Below are positions 1-7,714 of a DNA stretch of 64,000 nucleotides, in pieces. Numbering within the stretch: position 1 is the stretch's first letter; each line of letters starts with the position of its first letter. A program made the position numbers and the translations under genes. This DNA is from Verrucomicrobiota bacterium (GTDB taxonomy: Bacteria > Verrucomicrobiota > Verrucomicrobiia > Opitutales > Puniceicoccaceae). Location: NCBI GenBank assembly GCA_038744685.1, contig JBCDMB010000011.1, positions 1-64,000 of the forward strand. The letters are read 5' to 3'. Below the pieces are notes generated by a model. It was not told the DNA's origin. It saw nothing but the letters and a program-made list of their open reading frames with translations, and made no database searches.

Positions 1-809
1 CCGCCGCGGCTACCTAGAACGACGTTCCCCGAAGAAACGCCGCTGAACGCGCCAGCAATAGTATCGGCAAGAGAGCCGTCTACGTAGAGCAGAAGATCGC
101 TTCCAGACCTTTCAAAATAAAGGTGATAGGTCCGCCCAACAGTTGGCAGCCAGTTCAAGTCAATATTTGTCGATTCCAGCCGACGGACTACGAGCTGACC
201 GGAGTTATCCCAGAACCCCAAAATCAAATTGGACTGCCCGCCGACACTGAGAATTTGACCAAATGTATCTGCGGAACCCAAAGTGAATTTGAACGCCAGG
301 CTCTCTCCGTCTTCGCCCCACGTCGTGCGTGTATCAATCTCTCCGCTAACTCCATCGAGCCAAACTCCGCCAGCCCTCGCGCGGGCGTTGAGGTCGCTCG
401 TGAGGTCGGCTACAGCACTGGCAGAGGCAAACGAGGAGAGCCCACCGGTGACGGTGTCCGGGAGGATCACGCCAGCCCCGCTCATGTCTACCTCATCGGC
501 AAAGGTCCAAGTCTCGCCCTCTAGAGCGTTTACCCATGAGCTTGCTGAGAAATCCGGCCCAATCGCTTCCGGATCATCGAACAGAAATTTGATCGCCCCT
601 TCGGACATGGTGCCGAGGGTGGTCCGCATACCGGACGCTGTGATGTCGTCCAGGAGAGTCTCGGCGAAGGGGGTTACGGTGAACTCCAGTTTCTCCGCAT
701 TGACAGTGCCGTCTGTGATGTCGCCGCCGTCAATGCGGACGGTTTGGGCGGGGAGAATCATCGGCGTCACCGCCAATGCTACCAGTAAAATTTGTCTTAG
801 TTTTGTCAT
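1..809 (-). CDS. Partial LamG-like phage protein with signal peptide
   Basis: Open to the left edge, so the C-terminus is missing; 269 codons are visible. The ATG overlaps the stop of the upstream gene as TAATG. Residues 1-21 look like a Sec signal peptide (basic start MTKLRQ, hydrophobic core, LPA-Q cleavage site), which is unusual for a phage structural protein. From about residue 150 the pattern (GGVWLDGVSG, WGEDGESLAFKF, TYHLYFERSGSDLLLYVDG) fits a concanavalin A-like/LamG jelly roll of the kind found in tail fibres and adhesins. Last visible gene of the late operon. Role in fibre or host binding is inferred. Confidence 0.7.
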   Translation of the reverse strand, partial: MTKLRQILLVALAVTPMILPAQTVRIDGGDITDGTVNAEKLEFTVTPFAETLLDDITASGMRTTLGTMSEGAIKFLFDDPEAIGPDFSASSWVNALEGETWTFADEVDMSGAGVILPDTVTGGLSSFASASAVADLTSDLNARARAGGVWLDGVSGEIDTRTTWGEDGESLAFKFTLGSADTFGQILSVGGQSNLILGFWDNSGQLVVRRLESTNIDLNWLPTVGRTYHLYFERSGSDLLLYVDGSLADTIAGAFSGVSSGNVVLGSRG

Positions 810-1681
810 TACGAGTTAACCGGTTGGCGGATCAAATTGACGGTTAGGAAGCCTCCCGAAGTGGTGGAGCCTACTTGCGTGCATACGAGAGTGATGACCT
901 CACCAATAGCGAGAGAAACGCCCGAAGAAAGGACGGTCTGCGCGTGAGAGGAACCAGCGGCAAGCGTGACGCTCTCTCCCGTAGTCACCCCGTCTTTGTA
1001 GACGTCAAAAGTAAGGTCTGCCCCAACAGGCGGTTTCTGCGCGGAAAGCTGGACAGCGAGAATAGACTCCGCAACCGGGGCCGTCCAAGAGCCAACGACA
1101 TCGGCAACCGCAAGATCCCCAAACCACGCGAAGAGCGCGGAGGCGCGAAGGCTGGCTTGCTGGGCAAACGTGGAGTTGGCAACCGCAAGGGTGATATAGT
1201 TCGTAATCGGATCGACGGTGGTCGCCAGCCCTACCCCGTCTTCCTCAAACTCGATCTTCCCGTATTGGACAGTGATCGGCTCGCCTGTAGTGAGGTAAAC
1301 CTCCAAGGCCATCCAGTATTTGCCTTTGCCTAAATTGGTAGCACCCTCAGCGAAGAAAAAGGTGAGGTGTTGCGCGGTCCCTGCGTCCCAATCCGCCTGT
1401 GATGGATTGGCTGTAATCGATGTGATCGTCTGTTGCATCAAGGCGGGATCTGCCGGTGAGGGAGCGCCGCCTCCTGTTGCAAGATCCTTGATCGTAAGAA
1501 TCGACGAGGCGATGTTTCCCCCGTCTACGATGGCTGCGTTTTCCTGTAGCAGAAAATCAAAGCGGATGGCGTTGCCCGGAATGAGCTTTGGCGTATCCTC
1601 CGTTGCGACGTCTATCCAGCGATCCCGCTCATCGACGCTAACTACGCTTCGAATCCGTAATGATGAAAGTTGCTCAGGCAT
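809..1681 (-). CDS. Phage structural protein, unknown
   Basis: 290 aa, acidic and rich in Ala, Thr and Val, no membrane segment, no Cys cluster. Residues 1-80 resemble the N-terminal domain of baseplate/fibre proteins in a loose way (IRFDFLLQENAAIVDGG, then SILTIKDLATG). The C-terminal 100 residues have a beta-rich pattern (ADLTFDVYKDGVTTGESVT) like a fibre or carbohydrate-binding fold. It lies between a small tail gene and the LamG gene, so a tail-tip or fibre-adaptor role is likely. I do not recognise a named family. Confidence 0.65.
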   Translation of the reverse strand: MPEQLSSLRIRSVVSVDERDRWIDVATEDTPKLIPGNAIRFDFLLQENAAIVDGGNIASSILTIKDLATGGGAPSPADPALMQQTITSITANPSQADWDAGTAQHLTFFFAEGATNLGKGKYWMALEVYLTTGEPITVQYGKIEFEEDGVGLATTVDPITNYITLAVANSTFAQQASLRASALFAWFGDLAVADVVGSWTAPVAESILAVQLSAQKPPVGADLTFDVYKDGVTTGESVTLAAGSSHAQTVLSSGVSLAIGEVITLVCTQVGSTTSGGFLTVNLIRQPVNS

Positions 1682-1695
1682 GGATGAAAACGGGC

Positions 1696-2106
1696 TTAGG
1701 TCTGAATTGCTGCACGCCCAGCCGAAGCGACGATGAAGCGAAAGGACTGAATGGTAGAGACGCCTTCCTCGCGTCCTTGGTAACGTTGTAGCGCGGCGGT
1801 ATCGAGATAGACGGTGAGACGGGGATCGCCATCGGTAAGGATGCGGAGGGTTTTGGTCTGCCGCTCGGTTCCCTCGAACTGCTTGTCCATGCGAAGGATA
1901 AAATCCTGAGCAGTGCCTTCATCAGGCCACTCTCTTTCAATCGTAAAAGAGAAGTCCCGGAGAGCGTTGCCACGCGGAAAGATTGACGGATGGTCCGCTC
2001 GCGTCTGCGGTTCCACGTCGACAACGCGTTGAATATCGTTCGAGAGGTCCCGAACGGCTTCGCCCTCTTCGGGGGCGAGAAGAATACTACCCCAAAGAAT
2101 CCGCAC
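1696..2106 (-). CDS. Small phage tail-region protein
   Basis: 136 aa, read here from a GTG start just inside the stop of the tail-tube gene (TAATGTG). An ATG two bases earlier opens a different frame (1674-2108) whose product is basic and Ser/Arg rich like a shadow frame, so I chose the GTG frame, which is balanced and acidic. Visible stretches include RDFSFTIEREW and TLRILTDGDPRLTVYLD. No known domain recognised. No purine-rich ribosome site is present, so translation probably depends on coupling to the upstream gene. Confidence 0.65.
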   Translation of the reverse strand: MRILWGSILLAPEEGEAVRDLSNDIQRVVDVEPQTRADHPSIFPRGNALRDFSFTIEREWPDEGTAQDFILRMDKQFEGTERQTKTLRILTDGDPRLTVYLDTAALQRYQGREEGVSTIQSFRFIVASAGRAAIQT

Positions 2107-2107
2107 A

Positions 2108-3049
2108 TTAGGAGGAGGTTTCGATTACGGCGACAGGACCCGCGCGACCGTTTGTGATCGTGCGGGTGGAGCGGAAGTTGAACGTGCCTGCGAGGTGAGG
2201 GGCGGTGCCTAAGCGGTTGGCCAGATCGAGGGGGATAGCCCGCTTGAGTGTGACCTTGGGTGCGCCCGATCCTCCGTCCATGACGAGGTCACGGCCAAAA
2301 GCGCGGCCCATCTTTGTGCCCCTGGCTACCCCCGTTCCCTGCATTTTGCCAAACTCGAGGAGGTTGGCATGCGAGAGGTTGACGGGAATAAGCGTCGCGC
2401 TCGCGCGAAGATCGGTCACGCGCATGTCGATGGTGCCGCCTTTGTCGGTCTTCACGGGCTCAAGGGAGAGGTCGAAGGTAACGTCTACGCCGTCTTCCGT
2501 CTCGATGTCGTTAAAGGGGGAGGCTCCCCAGGCGACCGAATACGGGACGTGAATGAGTGCCTCCTCGTTGAAACTGGTATCGGTGAAAGCGGTATCGCTG
2601 AGAGCGACGATGGAATTCGCCGCGCTGAGTTCTGTCGCATTTCCTTTAAGGGCAGTAAGCGTAAGACTGCCGATAAGGTCCTTCTCTACGCCCAAGCCCA
2701 GCGGCGGGGGCGTAGTGATCGCGCCCCGGGCGTAGGTGTAGCGTTTCCCCTCGGTCATACTCTGGATGACGATCGGTTTATCCACATCGCCAAAGATGCG
2801 GGAGCCGATCGCAGCGGAGAGACAGGAATAATAGATAAGGTTGTGAGCATCCACCCACTGAGCGGGCATGACGGTGATCTCCGCCATCACGTCAAGGAGC
2901 GTATCATCGATGGTGCCAAAGCCGCGAACGCTGTGATCGCGCGTCTCCTTGGTAACGGAGACCTCAATATCTTCTTCAGTGTAGATCGAGATGCCGTCAA
3001 AGCCCACATAAGCGGGACCGGCGATAACAGTAGATGCGTCGGTGCTCAT
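2108..3049 (-). CDS. Putative phage major tail (tube) protein
   Basis: 313 aa. The beta-rich composition, the start (TVIAGPAYVGFDGISIYTEED) and the repeated two-domain beta pattern fit a siphophage or myophage tail tube subunit, and the position right after the tail-terminator-like gene matches the conserved order head completion, terminator, tube. No clear family motif is visible, so this is mainly an inference from context. The gene is preceded by a 71-codon gene and followed directly, with overlapping stop and start, by a small tail gene. Confidence 0.55.
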   Translation of the reverse strand: MSTDASTVIAGPAYVGFDGISIYTEEDIEVSVTKETRDHSVRGFGTIDDTLLDVMAEITVMPAQWVDAHNLIYYSCLSAAIGSRIFGDVDKPIVIQSMTEGKRYTYARGAITTPPPLGLGVEKDLIGSLTLTALKGNATELSAANSIVALSDTAFTDTSFNEEALIHVPYSVAWGASPFNDIETEDGVDVTFDLSLEPVKTDKGGTIDMRVTDLRASATLIPVNLSHANLLEFGKMQGTGVARGTKMGRAFGRDLVMDGGSGAPKVTLKRAIPLDLANRLGTAPHLAGTFNFRSTRTITNGRAGPVAVIETSS

Positions 3050-3055
3050 AATCTA

Positions 3056-3271
3056 CTAAGAGGCGGATTCGGAAGTTTTGACGGCAACGCGGACGCGCCC
3101 GGCATAAACTCCCGTGGCGGTGAAGGCGTGCACGCCCTGTTTGTAAAAGACCGTGCGGCCGGTCGACGGATGGCGGTAAGGCTTCTTGACTGCGGTGGCT
3201 TTCGCGCGGTCAAAAGTGAGTTCGACAGGTTCATTACGAGTGGGCGAAGGAGTGGTCTTTTTCTTGGGCAT
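3056..3271 (-). CDS. Small basic phage protein
   Basis: 71 aa, Lys/Arg rich in the first 40 residues (MPKKKTTPSP), then a short beta-like stretch (RTVFYKQGVHAFTATGVYAG). It lies between the tail terminator candidate and the tail tube candidate with 2-6 nt gaps, so it is co-translated with them. Function not recognised. An alternative reading frame of similar length on the same strand (3046-3234) is very basic and is taken as a shadow. Confidence 0.55.
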   Translation of the reverse strand: MPKKKTTPSPTRNEPVELTFDRAKATAVKKPYRHPSTGRTVFYKQGVHAFTATGVYAGRVRVAVKTSESAS

Positions 3272-3273
3272 GG

Positions 3274-3759
3274 CTAGGCGGTTGGTTTGATAGTGATGTC
3301 GGTCCTGAGTTGGACCGTGTAGAGATAAAGACCGTCGGTCCGGATCGAGAGATCCAGAGGGTCATCAACGATGCGGAAGAGGCTCGAAAGATCCGGACCC
3401 CAGCTCCAATGATGAAGGGCAAAAAGAACGGCTTCGGAGAGATCGAGACCGTTGAGTGTGCCGTTGTATTGAACCGGATTGGCAAAGATTGTGACGACCA
3501 GTTCCTTCGCAAAGCGGGGGAGCGAGAGGTTCTTCTTGCCGTCGGAGGAATCCGAGAAACTAAGGAGGAGGGCAAGCCCTGGGGCCTGAAGCATCTCCTG
3601 ATCAATCAAACCGAAAGCGTCTGGCGTCGTCTCCCGAAAGATAGGCACCGTGGACCCGTCGGGGAGAGTCGGTTCACCGTCGTCAGGATCTCCATCGCGC
3701 AAACCGGACACTTGGTCCAGAAGACGGACTTTGATATCAGAGAGAAGGGTTGAGAGCAT
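3274..3759 (-). CDS. Putative tail terminator/completion protein
   Basis: 161 aa with the start MLSTLLSDIKVRLLDQVSGL. The pattern of an N-terminal helix, a loop, and a central stretch (ELVVTIFANPV, then SEAVLFALHHW) ending in YTVQLRTDITI resembles the small alpha/beta fold of Gp37 or tail-terminator proteins that cap the tube. It sits between a gp10-like gene and the tail tube candidate, the usual place. Family assignment is from pattern and order only. Confidence 0.5.
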   Translation of the reverse strand: MLSTLLSDIKVRLLDQVSGLRDGDPDDGEPTLPDGSTVPIFRETTPDAFGLIDQEMLQAPGLALLLSFSDSSDGKKNLSLPRFAKELVVTIFANPVQYNGTLNGLDLSEAVLFALHHWSWGPDLSSLFRIVDDPLDLSIRTDGLYLYTVQLRTDITIKPTA

Positions 3760-3771
3760 GACAAGGGGCCG

Positions 3772-4524
3772 TTAGTTCTTCACCTTCGCAAGGATGCGTT
3801 GAAAGCGTTTGCGCGTCTCGCGCTCCTCGCGGAGCTGTTGATCCCTGGCGATCATCTCCGAGCGGAACTTCAGGGCGTCCTCAGTTTGGCGGCGGCCGTG
3901 CGAGCCCCCTGCCCAGGCAGAGCGGTTTACGATGCGGATGAAACCACGCTTGGAGGATTGATCGGCCTTGTCTTCAATCGTCCCCGCATCTGCATGACGC
4001 TGTATCCATGCCGCCGCCGGTTTACCTGTGAGCTTGTTGAGCGATTGCGCCCAGCCGCCCTTCGCTTCGCCGACTTTCGCTTCTTTGGCCCGTTTTGTGG
4101 CGTTGTATCCACGCATATCAAAGGTGGCTAAACCTTTTTCGCGGGCAGTCTTCGGCACCCTGCCCCGACGGCGCTCTCTTTCCACCAAAGAAGGAGAGAA
4201 ATCGACGATGTCCTTAATCGGGAAACGACGATCTTCAAGAGCGTTAATGAGCGCCTCTTCGTTCCTTTTCCGTATCAGATCCTTCATTACAGAAGAGCGG
4301 AAATCTTGCGGCTTGAGCAAGCGCACCGCGTAGAACATGCCGAGCCGGATCGCCGCACTCCCCTGCCCTTTCTTCGACGGAGGAGTGATCTTGATCAACG
4401 CGCGAACCAGACGCCCACCTTGGTCATAAAGACCTTGGCGAACGGACACTTTCCGATCTTCCAGGTAAGCGCGGGTAGCATCCTGGAATGCGGGAAGATT
4501 GCTCTTTACGGTTGCGTCAATCAT
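3772..4524 (-). CDS. Putative HK97 gp10-like head-tail/neck protein
   Basis: 250 aa, strongly basic, highly helical. The start (NLPAFQDATRAYLEDRKVSVRQ) followed by GGRLVRALIKITPP is like the first helices of HK97 gp10/minor tail Z-type proteins, but the protein is longer than the usual 110-190 aa. Its start overlaps the stop of the upstream gene by one base. A neck or tail-completion role fits its position between head-joining and tail terminator genes. Homology is not certain. Confidence 0.5.
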   Translation of the reverse strand: MIDATVKSNLPAFQDATRAYLEDRKVSVRQGLYDQGGRLVRALIKITPPSKKGQGSAAIRLGMFYAVRLLKPQDFRSSVMKDLIRKRNEEALINALEDRRFPIKDIVDFSPSLVERERRRGRVPKTAREKGLATFDMRGYNATKRAKEAKVGEAKGGWAQSLNKLTGKPAAAWIQRHADAGTIEDKADQSSKRGFIRIVNRSAWAGGSHGRRQTEDALKFRSEMIARDQQLREERETRKRFQRILAKVKN

Positions 4525-4868
4525 TAGCGGGGACTGACCGATCCTTTAATCGTGAGGAGGAGAGAGCCTGGGTTGTCGTCGGGCTCCGTCACTCGCAGTT
4601 TGTGATACGGCAGCGTGATGGTTTCGCCGGTCTTCGGGTAGCCTTTGGCAAATGCGGCCTGATCGCGGGGGACGTGAAGCGTGCTCTCCGATCCGCCGCT
4701 ATTGCGGGCAAAGGGCCCCATCTGCGTAACAAGAGGCTCTTTTTGCAGCATGGCGCGAAAGGTCTTTGCCTTGCTGCTATCCGTGGGCTTCCAAGAACAC
4801 TCGTCGCCATTCAACTGAATGATCTGCGCGAGCTGCTCGGCGCGGGCCGCTTTGTCCGGACCATCCAC
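4524..4868 (-). CDS. Putative head-tail joining protein
   Basis: 114 aa, mixed alpha/beta, with ETITLPYHKLRVTEPDDNPG and a closing beta strand LLLTIKGSV that resemble small head-closure (stopper) proteins. It follows the Pro-rich gene downstream of the major capsid gene and overlaps the next gene by one base. No signature residue known to me; assigned by size and gene order. Confidence 0.5.
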   Translation of the reverse strand: MDGPDKAARAEQLAQIIQLNGDECSWKPTDSSKAKTFRAMLQKEPLVTQMGPFARNSGGSESTLHVPRDQAAFAKGYPKTGETITLPYHKLRVTEPDDNPGSLLLTIKGSVSPR

Positions 4869-4880
4869 TAGGGCGGGGGA

Positions 4881-5330
4881 CTACTTGCCCTTTTTTGGTG
4901 GAGCGGGTGGTTTCTTGCCACCCTCGGGAGGCGTGGGACTCTGAGGAGGTTCCGGGTTTGTCGGAACGTCTCCGCCTTCAGAATTCTCTCCGCCTTCAGG
5001 AGGCTTGCCACCCCCGGAATTGCCTCCGGTAGCAGGATCTTTGCCTTCACCCGGGTCGGTTTCCGTCTCCGGCTCTTTCGCTATCGGGCGGCGGCTCGGA
5101 GGTAGCTTGGGCGCCGCGACTGCAGCAAGGATCGCTTTTGTATCCAAGCCCGCCTCTTCCGCTGCAGCGAGAAGCGCGTCGCGCTCCCGCAGAAGGAGAG
5201 CAATTGCCGGGATGCGCCTCGAGAGTTTTTTGAGGCGCGTAGCCTGAACCTTTGCCCGTTGCACCCCGCGAAGTTCGTTCTTTGGCGTATGAGGCGCGTA
5301 TTTATCTTTTTTGTTTTCGTTTTCAGCCAT
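4881..5330 (-). CDS. Phage protein with helical head and Pro/Gly-rich tail
   Basis: 149 aa in two parts. Residues 1-80 are basic and helical (VQATRLKKLSRRIPAIALLLRERDALLAAAEEAG has the look of a short coiled coil). Residues 80-149 are low complexity, rich in Pro, Gly, Glu and Lys (PPEGG repeats, closing PPAPPKKGK). It sits just downstream of the major capsid gene beyond a hairpin, in the place of head decoration or completion genes. Function unknown. Confidence 0.55.
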   Translation of the reverse strand: MAENENKKDKYAPHTPKNELRGVQRAKVQATRLKKLSRRIPAIALLLRERDALLAAAEEAGLDTKAILAAVAAPKLPPSRRPIAKEPETETDPGEGKDPATGGNSGGGKPPEGGENSEGGDVPTNPEPPQSPTPPEGGKKPPAPPKKGK

Positions 5331-5362
5331 GACAAAATCAGTTGGAAGGGTTGAGAAAGAAA

Positions 5363-5402
5363 CGGGCGGCCAGAGAAACCCTTTAGAAAATCTGACCGCC
5401 CG
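5363..5402 (-). terminator. Hairpin after the major capsid gene
   Basis: Two 12-nt arms (CGGGCGGCCAGA and TCTGACCGCCCG) pair with one mismatch around a 16-nt loop. Read on the minus strand the hairpin is followed by TTTCTTTCTC, so it resembles a leaky intrinsic terminator or an mRNA-stabilising 3' hairpin. It lies 40 nt after the capsid gene stop, where phages often lower expression of the genes that follow. Confidence 0.6.
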
Positions 5403-5443
5403 CGATAGGGAGTGGGAATGAGTGAGAAAAAAACCGCTAACGA

Positions 5444-6466
5444 TCAGCCGTTGGTGAAGATCCCAACGAGCGGAACGCGATCTGCCGTGCTAACTCCGAG
5501 AGCCCAATTGGCCGCATCCGCCAACTCGGCATTAGTTGGACCAGCGTCGTCTGAAAGCTCACCAGTCCACTTCATGCCATCCGGATGGATGATTTGACGA
5601 GTGCGGTCATAGATCCCGGTAACGTTTTTTTCCTTGTCCATGCTACGCTGGAGCGAGGCCACGTCGATTACGTCCAGACCCTGAGGCTTGGCACCGTAGC
5701 CAAAAGAACCAGGGGCAAGAATATAAGTGTCGTAGACGCTACCGGAGGTCTGCCCCGGACGGGCAAGACGCCGGTCGGTAATGATCTGCAATTCTCGGAA
5801 CATTGTGATCGTCAGACTACCACGTGAAACGTAATGAAAATCGTTTTCATCAAGCTTGCGGAGCGCGGCGATTATGTTGCTGTGGGCGTAGAGAATACCC
5901 CCTTGAAGGGAATCTCCCAGATCGCCCATCACAGCGACCGCATCGGTGATGAGGTCGGAATCGATCAGCTCTGGAGTTCCGCCCACGGCATCTTCATCAA
6001 ACGCACCTACTGCATTCGCAGAGAGAGCGCCTCCTGAACCTTCCGAGATGATTCCACGAAGGATGTTCATCAACGTGGTCTGGTTGCGGAAGCGGCGGTT
6101 GGTTGCCAGCTGGCTAAGGATGTTAGCCACTGGGTCTTGAGTGCGGCCCGGCGTGTTGCTGATCGCTGTGGCAAGAGCTTCAACGCCCCAACCTTTCTCG
6201 CGATTCATGATCGCTGCAATGTTCATGATGTCGCCATGAGCGCCAAGGCTGATCGTTCCTCCCTGGTTGGTCTCCGCATCCTCGGAGAGGTCACGGTAAC
6301 CGGGGACGTTGATCGTCAACCCACCGCCCGAAGCGGCCTGGTCGAGAAGATCGTTTTGAACGAAAACGGGAGAGCCGATAAGGGAGGGATCGGTGCGGAC
6401 TCTTTCGTTAAGCCCCTGAACCCATACTTGAGGCTCCCACAAGTCGGAAATGGTAGTAGCTGCCAT
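5444..6466 (-). CDS. Phage major capsid protein
   Basis: 340 aa. The start (ISDLWEPQVWVQGLNERVRTD) and the stretches INVPGYRDLSEDAETNQGG and GILYAHSNIIAALRKLD are typical of P22-coat-like/HK97-fold major capsid proteins of siphophages; the C-terminal part carries the MKWTGELSDDAGPTNAELAD-type loop seen in these coats. It follows the protease/scaffold gene, is preceded by a 59-nt leader with its own ribosome site region, and is followed by a strong hairpin, all expected for the most highly expressed phage gene. Confidence 0.75.
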   Translation of the reverse strand: MAATTISDLWEPQVWVQGLNERVRTDPSLIGSPVFVQNDLLDQAASGGGLTINVPGYRDLSEDAETNQGGTISLGAHGDIMNIAAIMNREKGWGVEALATAISNTPGRTQDPVANILSQLATNRRFRNQTTLMNILRGIISEGSGGALSANAVGAFDEDAVGGTPELIDSDLITDAVAVMGDLGDSLQGGILYAHSNIIAALRKLDENDFHYVSRGSLTITMFRELQIITDRRLARPGQTSGSVYDTYILAPGSFGYGAKPQGLDVIDVASLQRSMDKEKNVTGIYDRTRQIIHPDGMKWTGELSDDAGPTNAELADAANWALGVSTADRVPLVGIFTNG

Positions 6467-6525
6467 GATATTTGGTTTTGAGTGTTAGGTGATGGAGTGT
6501 GGATAGTGGTTAAAGATAGCGGGCC

Positions 6526-7686
6526 CTAGGCGTCCTTCTTTTCGGGAGCGGGTGCAGGCAAGCCCTTGGCTTGCGCCTCAAGCGTTGCGGCAAGGGTTGG
6601 ATTCTCCTTTTTGAGGCGAATCTGCTCCGTGAGATTGACCGAACCTTCCGCGAAAGGATTTACGGTGGGAACTCCCGAACCGGCAGTGCCGGTGTTCAAG
6701 CCTCCGGTAAAGCCCGAATCCTTGAGGTCGTCATACTTCTTCTGAAGATCCTCCTTCTCGGTGTTTGCGGTCTTGAGCTGCTCCTCAAGAGCAGTCTTTT
6801 CGGTCTTCAGCGTGTCGCGTTCCTCGGTGATCGCCTTGAGGTTCTCGGCTTCATCCTGAGCCTTGAGCTTCTTCTCGATCTCCTCGATGGAGTCTTTGGG
6901 GTTGTTAGCGTGGAGGAGGAGAGCGCGGGACAACCGGGCCTCGTCATCGCCAAACTTCTTCTTCAGTTGTTCGATCATGTCGGTTTGATTTTGGTTGGTG
7001 TTGCCCGCGCTCGGCGCGGAGAAGTTTTCGAGGGCTGGGATCAGCCGCGAAAGTGCATCAACGCCCTTTGAGCGTTTCTTGCCAAAGAAAGAGGAGAGTT
7101 GAGCGAAGAGACCGGAGTTCGCGGCGGGGTCAGAGACGAAGGCAGCCGCCCGAAGATCCGTCACGCGGAAGGCGGGCATCCCCTCGTAGCGAAGCTCAAC
7201 GTCCTCGGGCTTCTGCGAATACTCCGTGCCGTCGAGTGCGACAAAGACCGCATATCCCCAAGGCTCAATCGAAAGCCCGAAAAGGTCTGGCGTCTTCTCT
7301 GCCATCTCAAGAAGGAGCGAAGCCTCCGAGCTATGATCCCGGAGAAAAGTCTCGTAGAAAGAAAAACGTCCGGAGATGAGTGCCGCTTCACCATCAATGC
7401 TCCCTTTCGAGATGCTCTCGAACCAGCCAGGCATCTCCATGAGCCGGTCGATCTCAAGCCACCACTCTTCAAAATTGTCGTGGCAGATTTTTGCCTGCAA
7501 CTTACCGCCGTTCTCAACGATCACTTCGAGAGCCGTTTCAATCGTGCGCTCGTCGATATAAAACCCATGACCCTTCGCGTCGCGCCCGGAAGTCAAGAGA
7601 GCGACATCACTCATTTGCCCAGCTTCCCGATCAACGGAAAACCGCCGCACCGGCGAGGAAAAGTGAAGTGAAGATTTTTCAGGCAT
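6526..7686 (-). CDS. Prohead protease and scaffold fusion
   Basis: 386 aa from the ATG chosen here (MPEKSSLHFSSPVRR); a longer frame extends 33 codons upstream but would overlap the portal gene and is low-complexity basic. The N-terminal ~220 residues fit a capsid-associated maturation protease (GHGFYIDERTIETAL, LFGLSIEPWGYAVF, VTDLRAAAFVSDPAA). Residues ~250-330 are a long charged coiled coil (KKLKAQDEAENLK, LEEQLKTANTEKEDLQ), as in scaffolds, and the tail is Ala/Pro/Lys rich. An internal in-frame ATG at 6978 (MIEQLKKKFGDD) could start a separate scaffold, as Nu3 does within gene C of lambda. Confidence 0.7.
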   Translation of the reverse strand: MPEKSSLHFSSPVRRFSVDREAGQMSDVALLTSGRDAKGHGFYIDERTIETALEVIVENGGKLQAKICHDNFEEWWLEIDRLMEMPGWFESISKGSIDGEAALISGRFSFYETFLRDHSSEASLLLEMAEKTPDLFGLSIEPWGYAVFVALDGTEYSQKPEDVELRYEGMPAFRVTDLRAAAFVSDPAANSGLFAQLSSFFGKKRSKGVDALSRLIPALENFSAPSAGNTNQNQTDMIEQLKKKFGDDEARLSRALLLHANNPKDSIEEIEKKLKAQDEAENLKAITEERDTLKTEKTALEEQLKTANTEKEDLQKKYDDLKDSGFTGGLNTGTAGSGVPTVNPFAEGSVNLTEQIRLKKENPTLAATLEAQAKGLPAPAPEKKDA

Positions 7687-7714
7687 GTTTACTAAGGAAC
7701 CCCAATCGGAAGTT

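Noticed and set aside
1674-2108. 144-codon frame over the small tail gene
   Set aside because: Very basic and Ser/Arg rich, a shadow of the better frame that starts with GTG at 2106.
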